The position numbers were made by a program, and so were the translations under genes. From Candidatus Gastranaerophilales bacterium (lineage in GTDB: Bacteria > Cyanobacteriota > Vampirovibrionia > Gastranaerophilales > Gastranaerophilaceae), in the NCBI GenBank assembly GCA_944324475.1, contig CALUWK010000016.1:1-39285 (forward strand): a stretch of 39,285 nucleotides of DNA, written 5' to 3'. The notes beneath the pieces were generated by a model, which saw only the letters and a program-made list of their open reading frames with translations, did not search any database and was not told where the DNA came from. This document shows, piece by piece, positions 17,461-24,315 of the stretch (positions are counted from its first letter, which is position 1; every line of letters starts with the position of its first letter).

Positions 17461-17514
17461 ATATACTTAAAAATAAAATCATAAAACCTTTTAAATAATA
17501 AGATTTTTATTAGA

Positions 17515-17871
17515 TTACATTTTTATTTCAAGAGGTATTTTTCTTTCTGTAGAATGATTCAACCTAAAATTTTTAAATCTCTGCATAAGACTTATGTGCT
17601 GTTTTTGGTTTTTTTCGGATGTAGTTTTCTTAAAAACTTTAGCAACTTTGTCTGAGCTAAAATTTTTATTAAACCATGAACTAATGTTTTTTCTTTTTGC
17701 AAGCGCAACACAGCCAGCAGCAATAGTACCCAAGACTAGCAGTCCGTAAGAAACGGCTTTTCTTTCATTTACATTTTTTAAATTAACATTTTTTCGTCGT
17801 TCTCTACATTTATTGCAAACAGAATATCTAGTTTGCATATTATATGGTGAACCTAAAAATATACGATTCAT
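17515..17871 (-). CDS. Small unknown one-helix membrane protein with an N-terminal CxxC
   Basis: The 118-residue product is unrecognised. It has CNKC at residues 19-22, a single hydrophobic segment at about 40-58 (AVSYGLLVLGTIAAGCVALA) and a strongly basic C-terminal half (FKKTTSEKNQKQ, STERKIPLEIKM). An AGAGG-type ribosome binding site lies just before the ATG. A 15-nt box, ATATAAAGTTATTTT read on the + strand, sits 30 nt upstream and recurs at nearly the same distance before the gene at 18115-18519. The low complexity of the tail lowers confidence, but the promoter-like box supports a real gene. Confidence 0.65.
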   Translation of the reverse strand: MNRIFLGSPYNMQTRYSVCNKCRERRKNVNLKNVNERKAVSYGLLVLGTIAAGCVALAKRKNISSWFNKNFSSDKVAKVFKKTTSEKNQKQHISLMQRFKNFRLNHSTERKIPLEIKM

Positions 17872-17900
17872 TTAAACCTCTAAATAAGACTCCTATGTTA

Positions 17901-17915
17901 ATATAAAGTTATTTT
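17901..17915 (-). promoter_or_regulatory. Shared upstream box, copy 1
   Basis: On the minus strand the segment reads AAAATAACTTTATAT, preceded by TTGA. It ends 30 nt before the ATG of the 118-residue gene. The same 15 nt occur at 18550-18564, 31 nt before the ATG of the neighbouring small membrane protein. The likely meaning is a common promoter element or regulator site. Confidence 0.5.
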
Positions 17916-18007
17916 TTCAAAAAATATTGTTAAAAATTTACATTTTAAATAAATAATTTACAATTAAAGTGATGCTGTTTTTAAATATATAAAACCTACA
18001 AAATATC

Positions 18008-18032
18008 AAAGTAGCATGCTAAATGCTACTTT
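18008..18032. terminator. Candidate terminator hairpin for the 18115-18519 gene
   Basis: AAAGTAGCAT and ATGCTACTTT pair perfectly over 10 bp with a 5-nt loop. On the minus strand the right arm ends in CTTTGATATTTT, a weak T-rich tail. On the + strand the tail is TTTAATTT. It can end leftward transcription, though the T run is imperfect. Confidence 0.5.
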
Positions 18033-18044
18033 AATTTAAGGTTA

Positions 18045-18065
18045 GAGGAGTATTTTTTACTCCTC
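18045..18065. other. Second stem-loop downstream of the 18115-18519 gene
   Basis: GAGGAGTA and TACTCCTC form an 8-bp perfect stem with a TTTTT loop, 12 nt from the preceding hairpin. It has no T run after the arm on either strand. It may stabilise the 3' end of the leftward transcript or cooperate with the hairpin at 18008-18032. Confidence 0.45.
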
Positions 18066-18114
18066 GATAAATATAAAACCAAAAAAGCAAATTTAATTAA
18101 ATAATATAAATAAA

Positions 18115-18519
18115 TTAAGCTTTCTGTTCATCTTGGACTTCATTTTGATTTTTATTTATAAGCAACGCTGCCACTATACCCAAAGACACAATACCTGCAG
18201 TGAGTGCGGTTGCAAATTTATGTTTTTTTACATAATTCAATACGTCAGAGCATTTAGATTTAATTTTACCCAAAAAACCTTTTTCTTTGGATGGAACATA
18301 CTGTTTTGAATAATTTTCAACCGAATTAGGATTTATAGCATATTGCGACCCAGCTCTTTGAAAACTATCATTTGACAGAGCTTTGTTGGCAATAGCCTGC
18401 TTAGCTTCATCACTCAATTCAACATGACTAGCAGGATCTAATGTAGTTGTTGGTATATTCTCATAACCAGAAAAACTTTTTTGATCATGAAAAAACCTTA
18501 GCATATCTAAATCAGACAT
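18115..18519 (-). CDS. Small unknown protein with a C-terminal membrane helix
   Basis: The 134-residue product is unrecognised. The soluble N-terminal part (residues 1-95) contains SHVELSDEAKQAIANKALSN and a basic stretch, followed by a single hydrophobic segment at about 105-125 (FATALTAGIVSLGIVAALLI) and a short polar tail (NKNQNEVQDEQKA). This is a tail-anchored layout. The ATG at 18519 has an AGGAGA ribosome binding site and is preferred over an in-frame ATG at 18573. It shares the upstream 15-nt box with the 118-residue gene at 17515-17871 and diverges from pfp. Confidence 0.72.
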   Translation of the reverse strand: MSDLDMLRFFHDQKSFSGYENIPTTTLDPASHVELSDEAKQAIANKALSNDSFQRAGSQYAINPNSVENYSKQYVPSKEKGFLGKIKSKCSDVLNYVKKHKFATALTAGIVSLGIVAALLINKNQNEVQDEQKA

Positions 18520-18540
18520 AATTAAATCTCCTACAAATCT

Positions 18541-18569
18541 TATATATAGATATAAAGTTATTTTGTCAT
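18541..18569 (-). promoter_or_regulatory. Promoter and shared upstream box, copy 2
   Basis: Reading the minus strand, ATGACA (18569-18564) and TATATA (18546-18541) are 17 nt apart, giving a plausible sigma-70-type promoter. The box AAAATAACTTTATAT (18564-18550) fills most of the spacer. The same box occurs before the gene at 17515-17871, where a standard -10 is less clear. Confidence 0.5.
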
Positions 18570-18608
18570 ACAAAATTGATACAGCTACAAAAACATTCTT
18601 AATTTTTC

Positions 18609-18644
18609 TTTACAATTTTTAAAACCTATTTTTTGTGAGATAAT
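18609..18644 (+). promoter_or_regulatory. Possible pfp promoter
   Basis: An extended -10 TGAGATAAT (hexamer GATAAT, 18639-18644) lies 27 nt before the pfp start. The best -35 candidates are TTTAAA at 18618-18623 (15-nt spacer) and TTTACA at 18609-18614 (24-nt spacer, too long). The spacing is imperfect, so the extended -10 would carry most of the recognition. Confidence 0.4.
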
Positions 18645-18671
18645 TAAACTAACAGTATAAAGGAGAATATC

Positions 18672-20351
18672 ATGAGAGAAATTTCACCTCTTCAAAAAGA
18701 AAGAATGGCATACAAACCTAAACTTGCAGGAATTTTAGCTTCAGGAATTAATAATATTAAACTTTCACTTGGCGAAAAAACAACATCTGTTGCAGATGAA
18801 AATGAAATAAAAGCCTTATTTCCACATGTATACGGTCAACCAATAGCAAAATTCAGCTCAAATGGCACTGATTTATCAGAACAGCAAAGAAATGTTGGTG
18901 TAATTTTATCTGGTGGGCAAGCTCCCGGCGGACACAATGTTATCGCAGGACTATACGATGCCATTAAAACACAGAACACCGAAAATAAACTATATGGCTT
19001 TTTAGGTGGACCCTCAGGAATTGTGGATGGAAACTATACTGAAATTACAAATGAATTAATGGATAAATACAGAAACACCGGCGGTTTTGATATTATAGGC
19101 TCAGGCAGAACAAAACTTGAAACAGAAAGCCAATTCGAAAAAGCACTGGATGTATGTAAAAAATTAAATATTACAGCCATTGTTATAATCGGAGGAGATG
19201 ACTCGAATACAAATGCTTGTCTTTTAGCAGAATGGATGAAAGCTAAAAATACGGGAATTTCAGTAATCGGTTGTCCTAAAACTATTGATGGAGACCTTAA
19301 AAACGACCAAATTGAAATTTCTTTCGGCTTTGATACTGCAACAAAAACATATGCAGAGTTAATCGGAAACATTCAGAGAGATGCAAATTCAGCTAAAAAA
19401 TACTGGCATTTTATCAAATTAATGGGAAGAAGTGCATCTCACGTTTGTCTTGAAACAGCACTACAAACTCAACCAAACATCACTTTAATTGGCGAAGAAG
19501 TTGAAGCAAAAAAACAATCACTAAATGATATTGTAACATACATGGCAAACATAATTGCAGCAAGAGCATCAAAAGGCAAGAACTTTGGAATTGCTCTAAT
19601 TCCTGAAGGTTTAATAGAATTTATTCCAGAAATGAAAGTAATGATTTCATCCTTAAACGATCTTCTTGCAGGACTTGAAAAAGATGAAAAATATCAATCA
19701 GCAACTCAAAATGAAAAATATGAAATAATAATTTCAAAACTTGATGATTCATCTGCAAAACTCTTTAAGTCCCTACCTTCTCAAATAAAAGCACAACTTT
19801 TAATGGATAGAGATCCTCATGGCAACGTTCAAGTTTCTAAAATTGAAACAGAAAAACTCTTAATTGAAATGGTAAAAGAAAAATTAGAAGAAATGAAAAA
19901 ACAAGGCTCTTATAAAGGCAAATTTTCAGATCAAGCACATTTTTTCGGATACGAGGGAAGATGTGCAGCTCCATCTAATTTTGATGCGGATTATTGTTAT
20001 TCATTGGGCTATAATGCATTTGCATTGATTCAAGCAGGTCTTACAGGGTATTTATCATCAATCAAAAACACAACAAAACCTGCGGACAAATGGATTGCAG
20101 GCGGAGTACCCCTTACAATGATGATGAATATGGAAAAAAGACACGGTGAAATGAAACCGGTAATAAAAAAAGCATTAGTTGAATTAAACGGACCTGTATT
20201 TAAAGCACTTGAAAGCCATAGGGAAAAATGGGCACTAAATGACTGCTATATATTCCCTGGGGCAATTCAATATTTTGGTCCGTCAGACGTATGTGATGTA
20301 ACAACAATTACACTGCAATTAGAACAAGAAAAAGCTCTTTTGAATGTTTAA
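18672..20351 (+). CDS. pfp: Diphosphate-fructose-6-phosphate 1-phosphotransferase (PPi-PFK)
   Basis: The enzyme reversibly phosphorylates fructose 6-phosphate with pyrophosphate in glycolysis and gluconeogenesis. The 559 residues match the long PPi-PFK group rather than the ~320-residue ATP-PFK. Visible motifs are GVILSGGQAPGGHNVIAG (from residue 76), GGDDSNTNA (174-182), in which the second Asp marks PPi specificity, CPKTIDGDLKND (201-212) with K203 and catalytic Asp residues, and MGRSASH for substrate binding. A GGAG ribosome binding site precedes the ATG. It is monocistronic, with a terminator 9 nt after the stop. Confidence 0.94.
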   Translation: MREISPLQKERMAYKPKLAGILASGINNIKLSLGEKTTSVADENEIKALFPHVYGQPIAKFSSNGTDLSEQQRNVGVILSGGQAPGGHNVIAGLYDAIKTQNTENKLYGFLGGPSGIVDGNYTEITNELMDKYRNTGGFDIIGSGRTKLETESQFEKALDVCKKLNITAIVIIGGDDSNTNACLLAEWMKAKNTGISVIGCPKTIDGDLKNDQIEISFGFDTATKTYAELIGNIQRDANSAKKYWHFIKLMGRSASHVCLETALQTQPNITLIGEEVEAKKQSLNDIVTYMANIIAARASKGKNFGIALIPEGLIEFIPEMKVMISSLNDLLAGLEKDEKYQSATQNEKYEIIISKLDDSSAKLFKSLPSQIKAQLLMDRDPHGNVQVSKIETEKLLIEMVKEKLEEMKKQGSYKGKFSDQAHFFGYEGRCAAPSNFDADYCYSLGYNAFALIQAGLTGYLSSIKNTTKPADKWIAGGVPLTMMMNMEKRHGEMKPVIKKALVELNGPVFKALESHREKWALNDCYIFPGAIQYFGPSDVCDVTTITLQLEQEKALLNV

Positions 20352-20360
20352 AATATCAAA

Positions 20361-20403
20361 AAATATTAAAAAGCTCGTGATATTCACGAGCTTTTTAATA
20401 TTT
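20361..20403 (+). terminator. Intrinsic terminator after pfp
   Basis: A 20-bp perfect inverted repeat, whose core is AAAAAGCTCGTGA/TCACGAGCTTTTT with a TAT loop, begins 9 nt after the pfp stop. The right arm supplies the T run. Confidence 0.93.
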
Positions 20404-20407
20404 AATT

Positions 20408-20434
20408 TTAACAGCAGCATATTTATGTTAAAAT
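20408..20434 (+). promoter_or_regulatory. Possible ychF promoter
   Basis: TTAACA (20408-20413) and an extended -10 TGTTAAAAT (hexamer TAAAAT, 20429-20434) are separated by 15 nt, just after the pfp terminator and 29 nt before the ychF start. Spacing is slightly short. Confidence 0.4.
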
Positions 20435-20463
20435 CTATTTACGTAAAATAAAAAGGAAATAAA

Positions 20464-21555
20464 ATGCTTAAAGTAGGAATTGTAGGACTCCCCAATGTCG
20501 GAAAATCAACATTATTTAACGCACTAACAAATGCAAAAATTGCACAAAGTGCAAATTATCCCTTCTGTACAATAGAACCAAACATTGGAGTTGTTAATGT
20601 TCCTGATGAAAGACTTTATAAATTGCAGCCATTAGTAAAAACAAACACTGTAATACCTACAACCATTGAATTTGTAGACATTGCAGGACTCGTCAAGGGT
20701 GCAAGCAAAGGAGAAGGTCTAGGTAATCAATTTTTACACAACATAAGAGAAGTTGACGCCATTGTTCAAGTTGTGAGATGTTTTGATGACGTTAATACAA
20801 TCCATGTTTCAGGAAAAATCAACCCAGTTGATGATATCGAGACAATAAATATGGAACTTGCATTAGCCGATATTTCGACTCTTGAAAATATTTCAAAAAG
20901 AATATCAAAAAATGTTAAATCAAAAGATAAAGAAGCCTTAATACAAGATAACGTCATAAATAAATGTATGCCATATCTGGAAAAAGGCAAATTTATAAAC
21001 ACATCAGAATTTAATGAAGATGAAAAAAAAGCATTGCACTTTTTTCATCTTCTAATGGCAAAACCAGTTATTTATTGTTGTAATGTATCAGAAACAGATT
21101 TGCTAAAAGGTAATAACTACACAAATGAAGTTCGTAAATATGTGGGGAATGAAGCAGAAGTTGTGCTCATCTGCGCCAATCTTGAAGAAGAACTTGTTGA
21201 TTTAGGAGAAGATGAAGCAAAAAACTACCTAAAAGAACTTGGAATAGAAAATTCTGGCATAGAAAGAATGATTAAATCAGCTTACGATATTTTAAATCTG
21301 AGAACATATATAACAGCCGGCGAAAAAGAAGTTAGAGCATGGACAATTACAAAAGGAACAAAAGCTCCGGCTGCGGCTGGAGTTATACACTCTGATTTTG
21401 AAAAAGGCTTTATAAAAGCAGAAGTTATTTCTTATAAAGATTTTATATCAACAGGCTCTTGGGCAGCAGCAAGAGAAAAAGGGGTTGCTCGACTCGAAGG
21501 AAAAGATTACATTGTTCAAGACGGTGACATTATGTTGTTTAGATTCAACAATTAA
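20464..21555 (+). CDS. ychF: Ribosome-binding ATPase YchF (Obg family)
   Basis: YchF is an Obg-family P-loop protein that hydrolyses ATP and associates with ribosomes. The 363 residues match the family. The P-loop GLPNVGKSTLFNALTNA lies near residues 8-24. Other conserved parts are NYPFCTIEPNIGVVNVPDER, DIAGLVKGASKGEGLGNQFL, FLHNIREVDAIVQVVRCF and the C-terminal TGS domain ending GKDYIVQDGDIMLFRFN. The nucleotide motif NVSE replaces NKxD, as in ATP-specific YchF. An AAAAGGAAAT ribosome binding site precedes it. The R3H ATPase follows 69 nt later. Confidence 0.97.
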   Translation: MLKVGIVGLPNVGKSTLFNALTNAKIAQSANYPFCTIEPNIGVVNVPDERLYKLQPLVKTNTVIPTTIEFVDIAGLVKGASKGEGLGNQFLHNIREVDAIVQVVRCFDDVNTIHVSGKINPVDDIETINMELALADISTLENISKRISKNVKSKDKEALIQDNVINKCMPYLEKGKFINTSEFNEDEKKALHFFHLLMAKPVIYCCNVSETDLLKGNNYTNEVRKYVGNEAEVVLICANLEEELVDLGEDEAKNYLKELGIENSGIERMIKSAYDILNLRTYITAGEKEVRAWTITKGTKAPAAAGVIHSDFEKGFIKAEVISYKDFISTGSWAAAREKGVARLEGKDYIVQDGDIMLFRFNN

Positions 21556-21624
21556 TTTCAAAATGTTTTTTAAAGTAATTTCAGGGAATAATATAATTAA
21601 GGGCAACAAAAGGTTCAAAGGAAA

Positions 21625-23220
21625 ATGAGCGAAATACAATTCCGAACAGACATTGAAAAATTAATAGAAATTTTACCATTAAAAATAAAAAGAAACATCC
21701 AAGAAGGACTTTTGGATGATGCGATAGAAATTGTACTTGATATAGGAAGAATACCTGAAATAAGGCTTGGTAACGGTAAAATCATCTCTCTTGGAAATGA
21801 AAATATTACAAGAGAAGATTTAGATTTTATTACAAAACAACTTCCCGAGTTTACATCGGATAATCGCTCCGGCATAGCAGGAACATTGCATAGAATAAGT
21901 GCAATAAGAAACAGGCAGGGAAAAATCGTCGGTTTAACTTGCAGAATAGGAAGAGTCATAACCGGAACAATAGAATGTATCAAAGATTTTGTCATACAAA
22001 ACAAATCTATTCTTTTTCTTGGTCGTCCTGGAGTTGGAAAAACCACAAAACTAAGAGAAATTACCAGACTTATGGCAGATGAACTAGAAAAACGCGTTGT
22101 TGTTGTCGACACCTCCAATGAAATTGCAGGAGACGGAGATGTTGCCCACCCTGCAATAGGAAAAGCAAGAAGAATGCAAGTTAGCCAACCTGAGTATCAA
22201 AAAGACATAATGATTGAAGCTGTCGAAAATCATACACCCGAAGTTATTGTTGTTGATGAAATAGGAACAGAGCTTGAAGCACAAGCAGCAAGAACAATAG
22301 CGGAACGAGGAGTAATGCTAATTGCAACAGCGCACGGAAATACACTTGACAATCTTATCAAAAATCCAACGCTATCAGATTTAATCGGAGGAGTTGACAC
22401 AGTTACTCTTGGAGACGACGAAGCAAAACACAGAGGATGTCAAAAAACGGTATTAGAAAGGCAAAAACAACCAACTTTTGATATAGTAATAGAAATAATA
22501 GACAGAAACACACTTGCAATATACAAAGATACCGCACAAGCGGTTGACTATATTCTAAGAGGTTGGCCAATAACCCCTGAAATAAGAAAAGTGGACGGAA
22601 ATTACAAAGAAAAGAAACTTGAAATTAATATAATGCAAAAAGTTGAAGAACTTGAAACCAAAGTTCAAAAAACGGAAATTTCACCATTAAGCTTCAATTT
22701 TAACAGACAAAAATACATACAAGAAAATAAAAAACATAAAAAAATTTATATTTACGCCGTCTCAAGATCTATAGTAGATAAATTAATTGAAAGACTTGAC
22801 ATAGATGCTTCCATTGTAAGAAATGTTGAAGAAGCTGATTTTGTCATAGCTCATAAAAACTTTGCAAAAGGAGGAACAAAAATACTTTCAACTGCAAACG
22901 AATACCATCTTCCGGTATTTTTTGTCAGAACTAACTCAATGAGTCAGATTCAAAGAGTATTAAAAGAAGCGCTAAACTTAACACAAGAAAACCAAGAAAT
23001 ACACAAACTAACCAACTACAAAGACTCAACAGAATTAGCTCTTGACGAAACCAATGCTGCAATAGCAAAGTTATCCGAAGGAGCAGAAGTAATAGAACTT
23101 GAACCACAGGAAAAAAATGTAAGAAAGCTGCAGCATGAATTAGTAGATGCTCACGGATATAAATCAATTAGCGTTGGAGAAGGAAAGCAGCGTCATCTCA
23201 AAATCTTTAAAGACGAGTAA
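21625..23220 (+). CDS. R3H-domain AAA ATPase (Ycf45 / SpoIIIAA-like)
   Basis: This is a single-stranded nucleic-acid-binding ATPase family known from Cyanobacteria and algal plastids (ycf45) and related to SpoIIIAA. Function in cells is poorly defined. The 531 residues comprise an N-terminal part, an ATPase domain with Walker A GRPGVGKTT (133-141) and Walker B VIVVDEIG (residues 207-214), a linker with a region related to nucleotide or RNA binding (IYAVSRSIVDKLIERLD), and a C-terminal R3H motif (RKLQHELVDAHGYKSISVGE). It precedes a YgjP-type peptidase gene by one base. An AAAGGAAA ribosome binding site is present. Confidence 0.92.
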   Translation: MSEIQFRTDIEKLIEILPLKIKRNIQEGLLDDAIEIVLDIGRIPEIRLGNGKIISLGNENITREDLDFITKQLPEFTSDNRSGIAGTLHRISAIRNRQGKIVGLTCRIGRVITGTIECIKDFVIQNKSILFLGRPGVGKTTKLREITRLMADELEKRVVVVDTSNEIAGDGDVAHPAIGKARRMQVSQPEYQKDIMIEAVENHTPEVIVVDEIGTELEAQAARTIAERGVMLIATAHGNTLDNLIKNPTLSDLIGGVDTVTLGDDEAKHRGCQKTVLERQKQPTFDIVIEIIDRNTLAIYKDTAQAVDYILRGWPITPEIRKVDGNYKEKKLEINIMQKVEELETKVQKTEISPLSFNFNRQKYIQENKKHKKIYIYAVSRSIVDKLIERLDIDASIVRNVEEADFVIAHKNFAKGGTKILSTANEYHLPVFFVRTNSMSQIQRVLKEALNLTQENQEIHKLTNYKDSTELALDETNAAIAKLSEGAEVIELEPQEKNVRKLQHELVDAHGYKSISVGEGKQRHLKIFKDE

Positions 23221-23221
23221 A

Positions 23222-23902
23222 ATGAATTATACAAAAGAAGAAACGATAGAAAATTTTAAAGTAAAATACAAAAAACACATTTTTTCAAAATCGATTAAAA
23301 TAACACTAATTAAAGATGGAGCAATTCTTATTACAATGCCTGTTTTATGCCCATTTAAAAATGCAAAAAAATTTTTAATCGAAAATTTTGAAAAAATAAA
23401 ATCATTTAAATTTAAAAACGAAATATTAAAACCTGATTTCAAAACCAAATTTGAAACCCTAAAAACAATAAAATCCAATATTTTAAAAATTCAAACAATA
23501 AAAAATATTGTACATTTTTACTATCCTGAAAACCAAGATTTTTATTCCAAAGAAATTCAAGAAAAATATAAAGAAGCAATAAAAAAAGCAATTAAAATAG
23601 AAGCAAAAAACTATTTGCCAAAAAGGCTTGAATTTTTAGCAAAGAAATTTAATTTTAAATATAACAAAATCACTCTTAGGAATCAAAAAACGCGCTTCGG
23701 GAGCTGCTCTTTTAAAAATAATATAAATTTAAACATAAATTTAATGCTATATGATTTTGAAATTATAGACTATGTAATAATCCATGAACTTGCTCACACT
23801 AAAATCAAAAATCACTCTGAAATTTTTTGGAATGAAGTTAATAAGTTTTGCCCAAACTATAAAGAATTAAGAAAAAAATTAAAACAAAAAAAATATTTTT
23901 AA
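23222..23902 (+). CDS. YgjP-type zinc metallopeptidase (DUF45/WLM-like)
   Basis: The protein belongs to the family of YgjP-like metallopeptidases, whose substrates are mostly unknown. The 226 residues are basic and Lys-rich. Near the C-terminus VIIHELAHTKIKNHSEIFWN contains the HExxH zinc site with a third His in NHSEIFW, followed by FCPNYKELRKKL. Upstream, RFGSCSFKNNINLNINLML matches the conserved RWGSCs segment. The ATG at 23222 is 1 nt after the TAA of the preceding gene, suggesting coupling. An in-frame start at 23147 lies inside the preceding gene and is less likely. Confidence 0.9.
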   Translation: MNYTKEETIENFKVKYKKHIFSKSIKITLIKDGAILITMPVLCPFKNAKKFLIENFEKIKSFKFKNEILKPDFKTKFETLKTIKSNILKIQTIKNIVHFYYPENQDFYSKEIQEKYKEAIKKAIKIEAKNYLPKRLEFLAKKFNFKYNKITLRNQKTRFGSCSFKNNINLNINLMLYDFEIIDYVIIHELAHTKIKNHSEIFWNEVNKFCPNYKELRKKLKQKKYF

Positions 23903-24000
23903 TTGTTACAATTTTTTTACATATATCACAAAAATGAACATTTTTTTTGAATTTTCGTTTTAATAAATATAAAATACAAGTGTATGTATGGAGGAAATTT

Positions 24001-24267
24001 ATGAAAAAACTTTTAGTATTAGCACTAATCGCAAGTTTTTGTTGTTCCGGAATGGTTTTGGCAAGAACAAAGTATGATTCAACAGGAAGAAATATAATAT
24101 ACGATGGCACTTTGCGAGGTCAAAAAAGAGCTGCAGAAGCACGAGCAGAAAGACAAAAGAAACTTGAAGCAGCAGCAGCAGCAAAAATGGACTATGAAGA
24201 AGCCCTAAGATCCCTTGAAGAACCAAAACCAAAAACAAATTTTTACCAAGACAGAATTAAAAAATAA
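24001..24267 (+). CDS. Small exported protein with an Ala/Lys/Glu-rich helix
   Basis: The 88-residue product is not recognised. The N-terminus MKKLLVLALIASFCCSGMVL ends in A, giving a good signal peptide with a cleavage site after VLA. The mature part starts RTKYDSTGRNIIYDGTLRGQ, then becomes a charged helix (RAAEARAERQKKLEAAAAAK) and ends KTNFYQDRIKK. The ribosome binding site GGAGG 7 nt before the ATG at 24001 decides this start over an in-frame one at 23947. A Cys pair (FCC) in the signal could be a lipobox, but the spacing is poor. It is transcribed alone and ends at a terminator. Confidence 0.82.
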   Translation: MKKLLVLALIASFCCSGMVLARTKYDSTGRNIIYDGTLRGQKRAAEARAERQKKLEAAAAAKMDYEEALRSLEEPKPKTNFYQDRIKK

Positions 24268-24269
24268 AT

Positions 24270-24298
24270 TTAAAAGCCCTCAAATTGAGGGCTTTTAA
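24270..24298. terminator. Bidirectional intrinsic terminator
   Basis: TTAAAAGCCCTCAA and TTGAGGGCTTTTAA are perfect inverted repeats around a central A. The hairpin ends the small exported protein gene (+) and, read on the other strand, the EF-hand gene (-), whose stop lies at 24316. Confidence 0.9.
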
Positions 24299-24315
24299 TA
24301 TATTACAATCACATA

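Larger units (their letters stand above)
17872..18114. other. 243-nt intergenic region with a shared box and two hairpins
   Basis: Between the two small leftward membrane-protein genes there is no convincing ORF. Near its left end is the box ATATAAAGTTATTTT (17901-17915), also found upstream of the next gene. At its right end are two inverted repeats, AAAGTAGCAT/ATGCTACTTT (18008-18032) and GAGGAGTA/TACTCCTC with a T5 loop (18045-18065). On the minus strand these would follow the 18115-18519 gene and are candidates for its transcript end. Confidence 0.6.

Noticed and set aside
17496-17512. TAATAA/TTATTA hairpin after typA as a terminator
   Set aside because: Only six A-T pairs with no GC core. 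In such AT-rich sequence this is expected by chance.
21615-22118. 167-codon open frame antisense to the start of the R3H ATPase gene
   Set aside because: It overlaps the conserved ATPase sequence on the other strand, is Ser/Ile/Phe-rich and has no supporting context.
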